NCBI RefSeq assembly: GCF_947496985.1
Contig: NZ_CANMEZ010000011.1
Location: 62,001-126,000 of the forward strand
DNA length: 64,000 bases
From: an uncultured Kordia sp.
GTDB taxonomy: Bacteria > Bacteroidota > Bacteroidia > Flavobacteriales > Flavobacteriaceae
Reading direction: 5' to 3'
The notes below the pieces were generated by a model, which was not told the origin of the DNA, made no database searches, and saw only the letters and a program-made list of their open reading frames with translations. The translations under genes were made by a program, and so were the position numbers. Shown one piece after another: positions 1 through 7,690 of the stretch (position 1 is the stretch's first letter; each line of letters opens with the position of its first letter).

Positions 1-861
1 CAAAGCAGGATTGGAATGATTGAAGTGAATGAAAATAACTTTATTTTTTGTCGCTTTATCTTCGTTTTCAAACAGTTTTGCAGTTTCTACAATAAACGGA
101 TGTGGCACTTCGTTCATGGGTCTTGGAATTTCTCCATTTTTGAAAAATGTAGCGTCCAAAAAAGCATAATCTACTTTTTTGACTTCTTCCACAATATCTT
201 TTTCCCAAAGTTGCCATTTGTTAATGTCTGGAATGAACAACGCTGATTTATGTTTTCCTTTAATTTTATAACCAACCGTTTCTGAGAATTCGTCACGATG
301 TGGTACTAGAAATGGCGTGATTTCGATTCCATTTGTCAAATCTACAGAAGTATTATGCTGTAATTCTTTTAGCTTTATATTTTCTAAAGCAACTAGTTGA
401 TTCCAAGGTCCATTTGTTTCTAAGAATGTTTTCATTTTTGGCATTGTATAGACAGGAACTTGTTTTGCTCCCATAGCTTCTCTTCCAAAATACATGAGTC
501 CTGTGTAATGCCCGATATGTGCATGTGTGAGAAATACGCCATCTATTACACTTCCTGTTTCAAGCTGATTGGAAAGGTTTTGAACTTGCTGTGTGATATC
601 AGGTGTAGCATCAAATAACCATTTTTTCTTCGATTCGAGATCTAGTAAACCCAAACAAGAAATCAACTTCTTTTCTACTTTTCCTTCATGATAAAGTTGA
701 CAACATGATTTTGTACAATTGATTTGCGGATAGCCAGCATCTTGTGCAGTCCCTAATATTGTAAGGTATTGTGTGTACGTTTTATTATTGGAAACAGCTT
801 TCTTTTCTTGTTGACAATTTATAAAGAAAAGTGGAATAAGGAATAGCCAAACTTTTTTCAT
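1..861 (-). CDS. Metallo-beta-lactamase-fold lipoprotein, PqqB-like (3' end cut by window)
   Basis: The reading frame is open from an ATG at 861 to base 1, so at least 287 residues are visible and the C-terminus lies outside the window. The N-terminus (MKKVWLFLIPLFFINCQ) is a lipoprotein signal with Cys near residue 16. A metal-binding motif HAHIGHYTGL sits near residue 120, and later histidines (VPHRDE, FIHFNHSNP) fit the remaining ligands of the fold. PqqB proteins carry a very similar THAHxxHxTGL motif, so automated annotation may call this PqqB. No other pqq gene is present and the protein is predicted to be exported, so a generic MBL hydrolase is more likely. The substrate is unknown. 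It is followed downstream, on the same strand, by nothing visible in the window; the next upstream gene is a small exported protein. Confidence 0.8.
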   Translation of the reverse strand, partial: MKKVWLFLIPLFFINCQQEKKAVSNNKTYTQYLTILGTAQDAGYPQINCTKSCCQLYHEGKVEKKLISCLGLLDLESKKKWLFDATPDITQQVQNLSNQLETGSVIDGVFLTHAHIGHYTGLMYFGREAMGAKQVPVYTMPKMKTFLETNGPWNQLVALENIKLKELQHNTSVDLTNGIEITPFLVPHRDEFSETVGYKIKGKHKSALFIPDINKWQLWEKDIVEEVKKVDYAFLDATFFKNGEIPRPMNEVPHPFIVETAKLFENEDKATKNKVIFIHFNHSNPAL

Positions 862-891
862 CTGCTTAATTTTTAGAAAGATATTACTTTT

Positions 892-1338
892 TTAATATTT
901 TCCAGTTACATGATCATGCATTAGTTTGTAGTAAAAATCACTAAGTCGTTTAGCTTTGTGTTCTTTTTCGATAACTGCTAAGATTTGTTTGTAATATTTT
1001 CTGTCTGAATGTCTAAAAATCAGCCAAATATTCAACTTTGTACAATAGATGCGTTCATCACTAATCCAACCATATTTTTTTGTTAGTTTGATTAGTTTTT
1101 CTGTGTTTGTATTATCTAGTTTTTTTTGTAATTTTCTAACTGAGTCTTGCACTTTTTGTGGATACGTACTTTTTTTACCGAATGTTTTATCGTCTAAAAT
1201 TTCTCCACCTCTGTACATTCGATCATTTGTAATCATTTTTTTGAGTGTATTGCACATCTCAGTTTTATTTGTAATGGCTTCTTGCCCAAAACTTTGAAAT
1301 GCAGTATAGAGTATAATTAAAAATAAGATTTTTTTCAT
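892..1338 (-). CDS. Small exported protein, DUF6624-like
   Basis: A 148-residue protein with a clear signal peptide (MKKILFLIILYTAFQSFGQ, cleavage near residue 19). The C-terminal half has the pattern YGWISDE...LIFRHSDRKYYKQIL, which resembles DUF6624 (a YGWP...QHSD...LP pattern); this assignment is from memory and moderate. No catalytic motif is evident. It lies 31 bases upstream of the MBL-fold lipoprotein gene on the same strand, so the two may be co-transcribed. Function unknown. Confidence 0.7.
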   Translation of the reverse strand: MKKILFLIILYTAFQSFGQEAITNKTEMCNTLKKMITNDRMYRGGEILDDKTFGKKSTYPQKVQDSVRKLQKKLDNTNTEKLIKLTKKYGWISDERIYCTKLNIWLIFRHSDRKYYKQILAVIEKEHKAKRLSDFYYKLMHDHVTGKY

Positions 1339-1514
1339 CTATTAGGGATCTATTTGAAGGATAAGATACATTTTTTATTGAGATTAATGATCATTAAATT
1401 TCATTTCAAACAAAGGACTTGTTCTAATTATTCGTGTATTTTTGTAATGTCCATTTTGGTTTTAATTAAACCTTTTGTACTTTTTACTGTCTAAAAAATC
1501 TTAAATATATACTC

Positions 1515-2219
1515 ATGAAAAAAATCATTATTGCTTTTGTCGGATTGTTGATGTTGAATTCTTGTGCAGAATTGCAGCAAGTTGTAAATCAATTGCCACA
1601 GGGCGGCACACTTGGAAACGCTGATATTGCAGCAGGATTACGTCAGGCATTAGATTTTGGAATTGATAAACAAGTACAGAAGCTAACTTTAAAAGATGGT
1701 TTTTATGGTAATAATTTGGTAAAGATTTTAATGCCAGCAGAGTTACAGAAAGTAGATAAAGCATTACGTGACATTGGCTTAGGAAGCTTGGCTGATGATG
1801 GAATTAAGCTATTAAACAGAGCTGCTGAAGATGCTGTAAAAGAAGCAACTCCTATTTTTGTGAATGCTGTAAAAGATATTACGTTTGCCGACGCAAAGAA
1901 TATTTTGTTAGGGAATAATGATGCCGCAACTCAGTATTTACAAGGAAAGACAAATACAGCTTTGTATGGCAAGTTTCAGCCTGTCATTCAAAATTCGTTT
2001 GCGAAAGTTGGAGCAGATAAAATTTGGACAGATTTAATTAATAAATACAATAAGATTCCTTTTGTAAATAAGGTAAATCCAGACTTAACAGATTATGTTA
2101 CTACAGAAGCTTTAAAAGGTGTGTATAAAATGATTGCTGTTGAAGAAGCTGAGATTCGCACCAAAGTAGGTTCAAGAACAACTGCTTTGTTACAGAAAGT
2201 ATTTGCTTTGCAAGATTAG
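1515..2219 (+). CDS. DUF4197 family lipoprotein
   Basis: A 234-residue protein starting with a lipoprotein signal (MKKIIIAFVGLLMLNSCAE, lipobox LNSC with Cys at residue 17). The remainder matches DUF4197 along its whole length: GLRQALDFGI near residue 41, a helical region with KILMPAELQKVDKALR, then FADAKNILLGNNDAATQYL and a C-terminal TTEALKGVYKMIAVEEAEIR. The family is widespread in Bacteroidota and Proteobacteria and has no established biochemical role. It stands alone, with about 175 bases to its divergent neighbour. The ATG is preceded by an A-rich stretch, as is usual for this phylum. Confidence 0.85.
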   Translation: MKKIIIAFVGLLMLNSCAELQQVVNQLPQGGTLGNADIAAGLRQALDFGIDKQVQKLTLKDGFYGNNLVKILMPAELQKVDKALRDIGLGSLADDGIKLLNRAAEDAVKEATPIFVNAVKDITFADAKNILLGNNDAATQYLQGKTNTALYGKFQPVIQNSFAKVGADKIWTDLINKYNKIPFVNKVNPDLTDYVTTEALKGVYKMIAVEEAEIRTKVGSRTTALLQKVFALQD

Positions 2220-2383
2220 ATTCAGTTGACAACTTGTCGGTTGGCAGTTTTCAGTTTAAAATATATACATAACGTCGTGATGAGATTTAAAATGCTTGTT
2301 ACGACGTTTGTGTTTTTACGGTAAACCGTAAGTTAGTGTTATTTGGTTTAGATAGTTTTGGAAATTATTCTCAAATCAAAACT

Positions 2384-3310
2384 ATGATACTTAAAAACTA
2401 CATTTTCCTTTTTATTACTTTTATTTCTTTTCAACTAAGTTTATCCCAAGAATATGATGTTACCTATGAAACTATTGAAGTAATTAAAACAAGAAGTATA
2501 TATTTAAATGGCGGGCTTAGGTCTCAATTCGGAGGGAAATCTAGAATATACATTCCTATTGATTTGCCAAAAAATACTGTTAAATGGTATTATAGCTTTT
2601 CTACAAAAAAAGGGAAAAGTGGTATTCAAAATTTAAATCTAGCGCTTCAACTTTCTTCAATGATTCTTGATCCAAGTACTTTAACTTCTCAAGTAACTTC
2701 ACAACTAAAAATACCTGAGGGGTCTTCATCTGTAGACATCTATCTTACTGACAAAGAAAATATTGATAAATTTATTAGAAAAGAAGATAATGACGGTGCT
2801 GTTCTTTACTATTATGAAGAAGGTACAATTAGTAATACTAAATCAGCAATAGTTGAAATTGATGATACAAATTCAGGCACTGTATATTTAGGGTTAAAAA
2901 ATCCAAGCGCTAGCAGTGGAGTTAATATTAGCATTGAAGTTGTAGCTATTATTGAGAATAGAGTTTTAATAGAAAAATCTGATGGTCAACAAAAAGCTGA
3001 GTTATATGGAGACTTAGGTTGGACACAATTTGAAAAAGGAAATTATCAAAAATGTATTGAATATTCTGACAAAGCTAATAATGAATTTGAATTAGGTTGG
3101 GTTTTAGCTAATAAAGGTTTAGCACAGTTAATGTTAAATAAAGAATCAGACGCAATGGAAACCTATATTAATGCTATAACATTGATAAAAAAGCAACCAC
3201 AATCTGATTATGTATTTAGTGAAGTTATAAAGGACATTAATAATGCTTTGAAAATTAAACCAAATTTATCTGGAGCCGAAGAAATAAAACAGTTAATAGA
3301 AATACAATAG
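2384..3310 (+). CDS. Exported TPR-containing protein of unknown function
   Basis: I start this at the ATG at 2384, because the following residues (MILKNYIFLFITFISFQLSLSQE) form a proper signal peptide; an upstream GTG at 2336 would bury it. The result is 308 residues. The middle (residues about 20-200) is beta-rich without a recognised motif. The end (about residues 205-300) has TPR-like helices (AELYGDLGWTQFEKGNYQKCIEYSDKA, LGWVLANKGLAQLMLNKESDAMETY). Probably periplasmic or surface-exposed. It may form a short operon with the Cys/His-rich protein that follows 13 bases later. Function unknown. Confidence 0.7.
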   Translation: MILKNYIFLFITFISFQLSLSQEYDVTYETIEVIKTRSIYLNGGLRSQFGGKSRIYIPIDLPKNTVKWYYSFSTKKGKSGIQNLNLALQLSSMILDPSTLTSQVTSQLKIPEGSSSVDIYLTDKENIDKFIRKEDNDGAVLYYYEEGTISNTKSAIVEIDDTNSGTVYLGLKNPSASSGVNISIEVVAIIENRVLIEKSDGQQKAELYGDLGWTQFEKGNYQKCIEYSDKANNEFELGWVLANKGLAQLMLNKESDAMETYINAITLIKKQPQSDYVFSEVIKDINNALKIKPNLSGAEEIKQLIEIQ

Positions 3311-3323
3311 CTTCAATTAAAAA

Positions 3324-3803
3324 ATGAAAATCTTTGTTGCCATATTCTTATTTCTATTTTCTCTTCAATCTTACTCACAAGACGTTTACAAAACACCTTC
3401 AGGAAAACGATATCATTTGAGTACCTGCAGAATGGTAGAAAACGTTTCGAGTAAATTAGTTGGATTGAAAAATATTGAACGCTCTAAATTAACACCTTGC
3501 AAAATTTGCAAGCCACCACCAAAACATAAATTACAAAAACGTTTCACTTCTGAAAATAAAGCAGTTGGTACTGCTACTTCGGTTCGCTGTAAAGGGTATA
3601 CACAAAAAGGAACACGCTGCAAACACAAAACTAAACTTGCGAATGGCTATTGTTATCAACATACCAAACAAAATGGTAGTGTTAAAATTACTCCTAGAAA
3701 ATCTTCAACTACTTCAACAAGAAGGTGCCTTGGAAAAACAAAATCAGGTAAACAATGTAAACGAAAAGTCAAAAAAGGCAATTATTGTTATCAACATAAT
3801 TGA
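3324..3803 (+). CDS. Exported Cys/His-motif protein with two CxGxTKxGxxCK repeats (DUF5763-like)
   Basis: A 159-residue protein with a signal peptide (MKIFVAIFLFLFSLQSYSQ). Residues about 20-70 contain VYKTPSGKRYHLSTCRMVEN and CKICKPPP. The rest carries two copies of a zinc-binding-like unit: RCKGYTQKGTRCKHKTK...GYCYQH near residue 90 and RCLGKTKSGKQCKRKVKKGNYCYQH at the C-terminus. These units resemble DUF5763, recalled from memory. Each has three Cys and one His in the same spacing, suggesting a small metal-binding fold. Very basic (Lys/Arg-rich). It lies 13 bases after the TPR protein and is probably co-transcribed. Biological role unknown. Confidence 0.75.
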   Translation: MKIFVAIFLFLFSLQSYSQDVYKTPSGKRYHLSTCRMVENVSSKLVGLKNIERSKLTPCKICKPPPKHKLQKRFTSENKAVGTATSVRCKGYTQKGTRCKHKTKLANGYCYQHTKQNGSVKITPRKSSTTSTRRCLGKTKSGKQCKRKVKKGNYCYQHN

Positions 3804-3913
3804 TGGGTTTTGAGTTTTGGGATTTAAAAAAATATAATTCAATATTCATCCTTTAAAATCCACTAAAATCTTCCTCTATTTTGTATCTTAATACAGAACT
3901 TTAATAAAAAACT

Positions 3914-4117
3914 ATGGATAAGGTAAAAATATACACTAGTACCAAACATATTGAAATCATGGATGCTAAAAATATTTTGGCTGAAGCTGGAATTAAGTAT
4001 TTCGAAATCAACAAAATGGACACAGCACACGCTGGAATTCTTGGTGGAAGCATTGAGTTACATGTTGCGACAGGAGACGCTGAAGAAGCAATAAATGCGC
4101 TTGCAGATTTGAAATGA
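3914..4117 (+). CDS. DUF2007 domain protein (putative signal-transducing protein family)
   Basis: A 67-residue cytosolic protein that fits DUF2007 over its full length: the start DKVKIYTSTKHIEIMDAKNILAEAGI and the end IELHVATGDAEEAINALADL are typical of this small alpha-beta fold. The family is usually labelled 'putative signal transducing protein', but no activity is established. Its own start codon follows an A-rich stretch. It is monocistronic as far as can be seen. Confidence 0.85.
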   Translation: MDKVKIYTSTKHIEIMDAKNILAEAGIKYFEINKMDTAHAGILGGSIELHVATGDAEEAINALADLK

Positions 4118-4223
4118 TATTCTATTCAATCATGATCATAGTATACGTTTTACAAGCATTATAGTACTTATATTCTGCTTTTCACCTCATTTCATTGCGA
4201 TTTTATAAATTGTAAATTACAAT

Positions 4224-4256
4224 GTTTTCACGGTATCTCGTGTTTAGATACTTTTA
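4224..4256 (+). promoter_or_regulatory. Promoter-like segment upstream of a GG-leader precursor
   Basis: A GTTTT element at 4224-4228 and TACTTTTA at 4249-4256 resemble a relaxed -33/-7 pair (the consensus -7 is TAnnTTTG). The same block recurs at 6963-6995 upstream of another precursor: both contain GTTTT, then GTGTTT, then ATAnTTTTAnTTCA and GTTTAAT just before the start codon. Shared by sight only; no transcription start is known. Confidence 0.45.
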
Positions 4257-4283
4257 TTTCATGTTTAATTAAAAAATCAAATT

Positions 4284-4499
4284 ATGAAAAAAAGAAGTAT
4301 CGAACTTAGTACATTGAAATTGAATAAGGATAGTATTGCGAGTTTACAACATACTATTCTTGGAGGTCAAGAACAAAAGCATAAAGAAACCGCTCAAGGT
4401 TATGATACTAAACTACAATGTAGATCAGTCCTTACAGAAGTTACTTGCCCTACAACTTCTTGTATTGCTTGCCCTATGCCTGGTAGTGCTACAGATTAA
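4284..4499 (+). CDS. GG-leader Cys-containing peptide precursor (class I lanthipeptide-like)
   Basis: A 71-residue precursor. The leader MKKRSIELSTLKLNKDSIASL is the hallmark of the Bacteroidota GG-leader natural product precursor families, with LNKDSIASLQ followed by a Gly-Gly site (TILGG, residues 28-32). The predicted core of about 39 residues ends with VTCPTTSCIACPMPGSATD and contains Cys with nearby Ser/Thr, compatible with thioether or disulfide formation. Databases tend to call such genes class I lanthipeptides; modification is not proven here, and no LanB/LanC, peptidase or ABC exporter is visible in the window. It faces another precursor across a shared hairpin. A TPR-AraC regulator lies just beyond. 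Confidence 0.8.
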   Translation: MKKRSIELSTLKLNKDSIASLQHTILGGQEQKHKETAQGYDTKLQCRSVLTEVTCPTTSCIACPMPGSATD

Positions 4500-4506
4500 A
4501 ATAATA

Positions 4507-4545
4507 AAGGTCTGGAAGTATATTATTTCCAGACCTTTTATTTAT
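4507..4545. terminator. Bidirectional hairpin between convergent precursors
   Basis: AAAGGTCTGGAA pairs with TTCCAGACCTTT around a short AT-rich loop, followed by a T-rich run on the plus strand. It lies just after the stop at 4499 and before the convergent gene ending at 4563. Confidence 0.75.
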
Positions 4546-4562
4546 TATTATTAATTAACGAT

Positions 4563-4835
4563 TTAATCTCCTCCGCCAATATGAGAAGCGCAGCCTTTAC
4601 GTGCATTACTCAAAGGGTCATCAGTAGAACTTGTACATGATGGTTCTTTTGTTGTACATGTACCTCCATGTTGTGATTGACATGTAACTGGATCTGCTGA
4701 CCTGCAAATAGCTGGGTCAACTGAAGTGCCACACTCTACACCTGTTGTTAATCCAGCTCCAATGATTTGATGATTTCCACGAACAGATGCTATTGTATAC
4801 TTTTTTAGGCTGAGTAATAAACTTTTTCTTTTCAT
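4563..4835 (-). CDS. Divergent Cys-rich peptide precursor lacking the GG site
   Basis: I start this at the ATG at 4833-4835, giving 90 residues (MKRKSLLLSLKKYTIASVRGN...). The N-terminus looks like a worn version of the precursor leader: LSLKKYTIASVR occupies the place of LxLNKxxIxSL, but the usual Gly-Gly is replaced by IIGAG. The remainder is rich in Cys, Ser and Thr (VECGTSVDPAICRSADPVTC, GGTCTTKEPSC) and ends in GGGD. The gene faces the precursor at 4284-4499. It could be a functional member with another cleavage site or a decaying one. Confidence 0.6.
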   Translation of the reverse strand: MKRKSLLLSLKKYTIASVRGNHQIIGAGLTTGVECGTSVDPAICRSADPVTCQSQHGGTCTTKEPSCTSSTDDPLSNARKGCASHIGGGD

Positions 4836-5027
4836 AATTTTGAGTTTTGTATTTACGTTAGTGTATCTCAAAGCTACGATTATTTATAACTATATATCAC
4901 TGTAAAACAATGTCATATACGGACAATTGATCTATTGTCACAACTAAACACAGCTTTCATGCATGTATAAATGAAAAGAACTCCAGATACTTTAAAAAAA
5001 ATGTATTTTCGTATGTATATCATTTAC

Positions 5028-6728
5028 ATGAGATTAAAGCATTTTTATATTATTGCATATTTTCTACTAATTAGACTTCCTATATGCAGTCAAGAACAAT
5101 CTTTAAAGAATTTAGATTCTCTACTAAGAAGAGAGTTTAAAGAATTACGCACACAGTTTTATGACACAGATTCTGATAAGGACGCAAGTTTATATGCAGC
5201 TGCATATTTAAAAAAAGCCAAACAACTTCAAGATTCAAAAAAAATAATTGATGGTTATTACTATAAAGCCTTACTCAATTCTGATTCATTACGAACAATA
5301 TATATAGACAGCCTTATTCAACTTTCTTCAAAACGTACTGATCATTACTTTATGGAAAATGCGTTAGTAATAAAAGCTGGAGATTTTTTTCAAATTCAAT
5401 CCTATAAAGAAGCCTTAAACTTATATGTAAAAGCTCAGGAATACGCTAAGAAAAGTAATAATCATCTTATGCTATTTAATATTAATTATAATATTGGGAT
5501 TATTCATAACTTAATTGGGAATTATGAAAAAGCACTAAAAACACTGAAAAGATCACTAGTAAATTCAGAAACATTAGGATTTAAAGATAATTGGCGTCGC
5601 TTAAAAATAATATCAAGTATAATTACTTCATACAGGCAACTTAACATGAATGATTCTGTAACAATATTAGCTTCAAAAACTATTAAGGAAATTTACACAA
5701 ATCCAAAGTATAAAAATTTATACCATAAATTGGTTTTAAAACAAGGTATGAACTTATATGCACAACAAAATTATTCAGCTGCAAAAGATAGTATTCAAAA
5801 AACCGTTCATTATTTCAAAAATATACAAGATGATTCAAACTTGGCATATGCCTATTTTTATTTAGGTAAAACATATGTAGCTACTGAACAAAGAGAAAAA
5901 GCAATCAACTATCTAAAAAAAGTAGACTCTATCTTTCTAAAAGTAAATTATTTGTTTCCAGAAACAAGACCTACATATGAAATTTTAATTGACCATTACA
6001 AGAAGAAGAAAGATTCAGAAAAGCAACTTTTGTATATAGAACGCTTGTTAAAATTGGATAGCATTTTACATGATAAAGAATTATATCTAACCAATCGAAT
6101 TTCAGAAGATTACAACACACCTAGACTGCTAGCGAATAAAGAACAAATTATAACTTCACTTCAAAAGAAAGAACGTTCTTATTTCCTGGGTATTATTGGA
6201 GCAATCATCATTATTTTATTGATTGGCGGATTTCTGATTTATAATTATATCCAGAAAAAAATCTATAAAAAACGTTTTGAAGAACTCTTAAAAGCACAAC
6301 AAACCAAGAAGCAACATACTATTATTGATGTATCAGATGCTAAAAAAAATGAACTCAATATTCCAGAAGATATTATTAAAACGGTATTAAATAGTTTAGC
6401 AGTTTTTAAAGAAAATAATGAATTCTTATCATCAAATATTAATTTACAAAAATTAGCCAAACGTTTAAAAACCAATCATACTTATCTGTCAAAAATCGTA
6501 AATGTATATGAAGGAAAAAGCTTTAATACGTTTATGAATGATTTACGCATTGATTATACGATAGAACGTTTGCAAAACGATGCTGTTTTTAGAAAATATA
6601 CCATTGATGCGATTGCGGAAGAATCAGGTTTTAGTAATACACGAACATTTTCAAGATCTTTTCAACGAAAAACGAATTTAAATCCTTCCTATTTTATCAA
6701 AAACTTAAACGCTTCTTTCGAAAAATAG
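5028..6728 (+). CDS. TPR sensor - transmembrane - AraC-type DNA-binding regulator
   Basis: I prefer the ATG at 5028, which begins a clean signal peptide (MRLKHFYIIAYFLLIRLPICSQ), giving 566 residues; an in-frame ATG at 4971 would add 19. The N-terminal part (to about residue 370) is predicted periplasmic and made of TPR-like helices (MLFNINYNIGIIHNLIGNYEKAL). One transmembrane segment (FLGIIGAIIIILLIGGFLIYNYI) follows, then a cytosolic AraC HTH domain at the C-terminus (LQKLAKRLKTNHTYLSKIVN, FNTFMNDLRIDYTIERL, DAIAEESGFSNTRTFSRSFQRKTNLNPS). Such one-component regulators are common in Flavobacteriia. It sits between GG-leader precursor genes whose upstream regions share a sequence block, so it is a candidate regulator of them; that link is inference. 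Confidence 0.85.
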   Translation: MRLKHFYIIAYFLLIRLPICSQEQSLKNLDSLLRREFKELRTQFYDTDSDKDASLYAAAYLKKAKQLQDSKKIIDGYYYKALLNSDSLRTIYIDSLIQLSSKRTDHYFMENALVIKAGDFFQIQSYKEALNLYVKAQEYAKKSNNHLMLFNINYNIGIIHNLIGNYEKALKTLKRSLVNSETLGFKDNWRRLKIISSIITSYRQLNMNDSVTILASKTIKEIYTNPKYKNLYHKLVLKQGMNLYAQQNYSAAKDSIQKTVHYFKNIQDDSNLAYAYFYLGKTYVATEQREKAINYLKKVDSIFLKVNYLFPETRPTYEILIDHYKKKKDSEKQLLYIERLLKLDSILHDKELYLTNRISEDYNTPRLLANKEQIITSLQKKERSYFLGIIGAIIIILLIGGFLIYNYIQKKIYKKRFEELLKAQQTKKQHTIIDVSDAKKNELNIPEDIIKTVLNSLAVFKENNEFLSSNINLQKLAKRLKTNHTYLSKIVNVYEGKSFNTFMNDLRIDYTIERLQNDAVFRKYTIDAIAEESGFSNTRTFSRSFQRKTNLNPSYFIKNLNASFEK

Positions 6729-6962
6729 ATAGATTTTTTACTAATTTTCACCTAAAAAAGGACAATAGATCTATTGTCATACACACCATTTCACATTGTA
6801 AAGATTACTTTTTAAATTTGAACATCAATGTTTTAAAACTTAAACAAAAACAATTTTAAATTATTAAAAATCAATATTTTACACTTAAAACAAAATCTAA
6901 ATCCATATGAATTACTTAATCATAAAACAGCAACTGTCATTATATAAACTGACATAATAACC

Positions 6963-6995
6963 GTTTTTTTGACGTTATGTGTTTGTATAGTTTTA
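6963..6995 (+). promoter_or_regulatory. Promoter-like segment, second copy of the block at 4224-4256
   Basis: GTTTTTTTGACG is followed by GTGTTTGTATAGTTTTACTTCA, with TAGTTTTA at 6988-6995 as the -7-like element. It matches the segment upstream of 4284 in order and spacing and precedes the ATG at 7022. Confidence 0.45.
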
Positions 6996-7021
6996 CTTCA
7001 AGTTTAATCAAAACACATATT

Positions 7022-7243
7022 ATGAAAAAAAACAAATTACAACACGGAACATTAAAACTAAACAAAGGCCGCATTGCAACATTGCAAGCTGGAAACATCT
7101 TTGGTGGACAAGATAAAGGTGGAAGAGATAAAGTCACAGAAAACAATTGTATATATACAATAGACTGTACAGCATCTACTACGGTATATACAACTTCATA
7201 TATTGCATGTCCTAGCCACAGTAGAGAAAATTGTACGCATTAA
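7022..7243 (+). CDS. GG-leader peptide precursor
   Basis: A 73-residue precursor beginning at the ATG at 7022 (MKKNKLQHGTLKLNKGRIATL). The LNKGRIATLQ block and FGG (residues 28-30) define leader and cleavage site. The core (QDKGGRDKVTENN...) has only three Cys but many Thr and Ser (CTASTTVYTTSYIACPS), a composition compatible with Ser/Thr-derived thioether rings. No modification enzyme lies nearby. The next precursor starts 13 bases after the stop, so the two form a bicistron. Confidence 0.8.
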   Translation: MKKNKLQHGTLKLNKGRIATLQAGNIFGGQDKGGRDKVTENNCIYTIDCTASTTVYTTSYIACPSHSRENCTH

Positions 7244-7256
7244 AAGAAGTTAGGTT

Positions 7257-7502
7257 ATGAAAAAACAAAAATTAGGCTTTCATAAATTAAGTTTGACCAA
7301 ATCAAGAGTAGCTGAATTAAATAGACTAAGTGCTACAGGCGGCGAACAATCTACAAATCCACAATGTATCTTTACAGGAGTTATTGATGGATGTGATATT
7401 ACCAAAAATTGCAACACAAACGATTGTGGAAGTAATAACGGTACTGTGGGATGCAATCCTACAGCTACAAAAGCATTTCTTTCCTGTTACTATCCTTGTT
7501 AA
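7257..7502 (+). CDS. GG-leader Cys-rich peptide precursor
   Basis: An 81-residue precursor, 13 bases behind the previous one. The leader is MKKQKLGFHKLSLTKSRVAEL, close to the KKSKVASL form of the array at 14-15.6 kb, with a TGG cleavage site at residues 27-29. The core contains eight Cys (CIFTGVIDGC, NCNTNDCGSNNGTVGC, SCYYPC), more than its bicistronic partner. A hairpin terminator follows at 7568. Confidence 0.8.
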   Translation: MKKQKLGFHKLSLTKSRVAELNRLSATGGEQSTNPQCIFTGVIDGCDITKNCNTNDCGSNNGTVGCNPTATKAFLSCYYPC

Positions 7503-7567
7503 GTTGACTTAGTTACAATACAATATTTTAAAAGAAATATATAATTCAATAATTATATATCATTTGG

Positions 7568-7610
7568 TGGAATCGTTCGGATATTTTCTGGACGATTCCT
7601 TGGTTTTTTA
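7568..7610 (+). terminator. Rho-independent terminator after the precursor pair
   Basis: GGAATCGTTCG pairs imperfectly with GGACGATTCC, and the stem is followed by TTGGTTTTTTA. It ends the 7022-7502 bicistron. Confidence 0.7.
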
Positions 7611-7690
7611 TTTAAATTAAAACTACATGTTTTCACTCTTTCATGTATTGCGTTTTTTTTCATAATTTGTTAGACATAAAACTACACTCC

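Noticed and set aside
1-861. PQQ biosynthesis role for the MBL-fold protein
   Set aside because: Only the HAHxxH region supports it; no pqqA, C, D or E nearby, and the protein is a lipoprotein.
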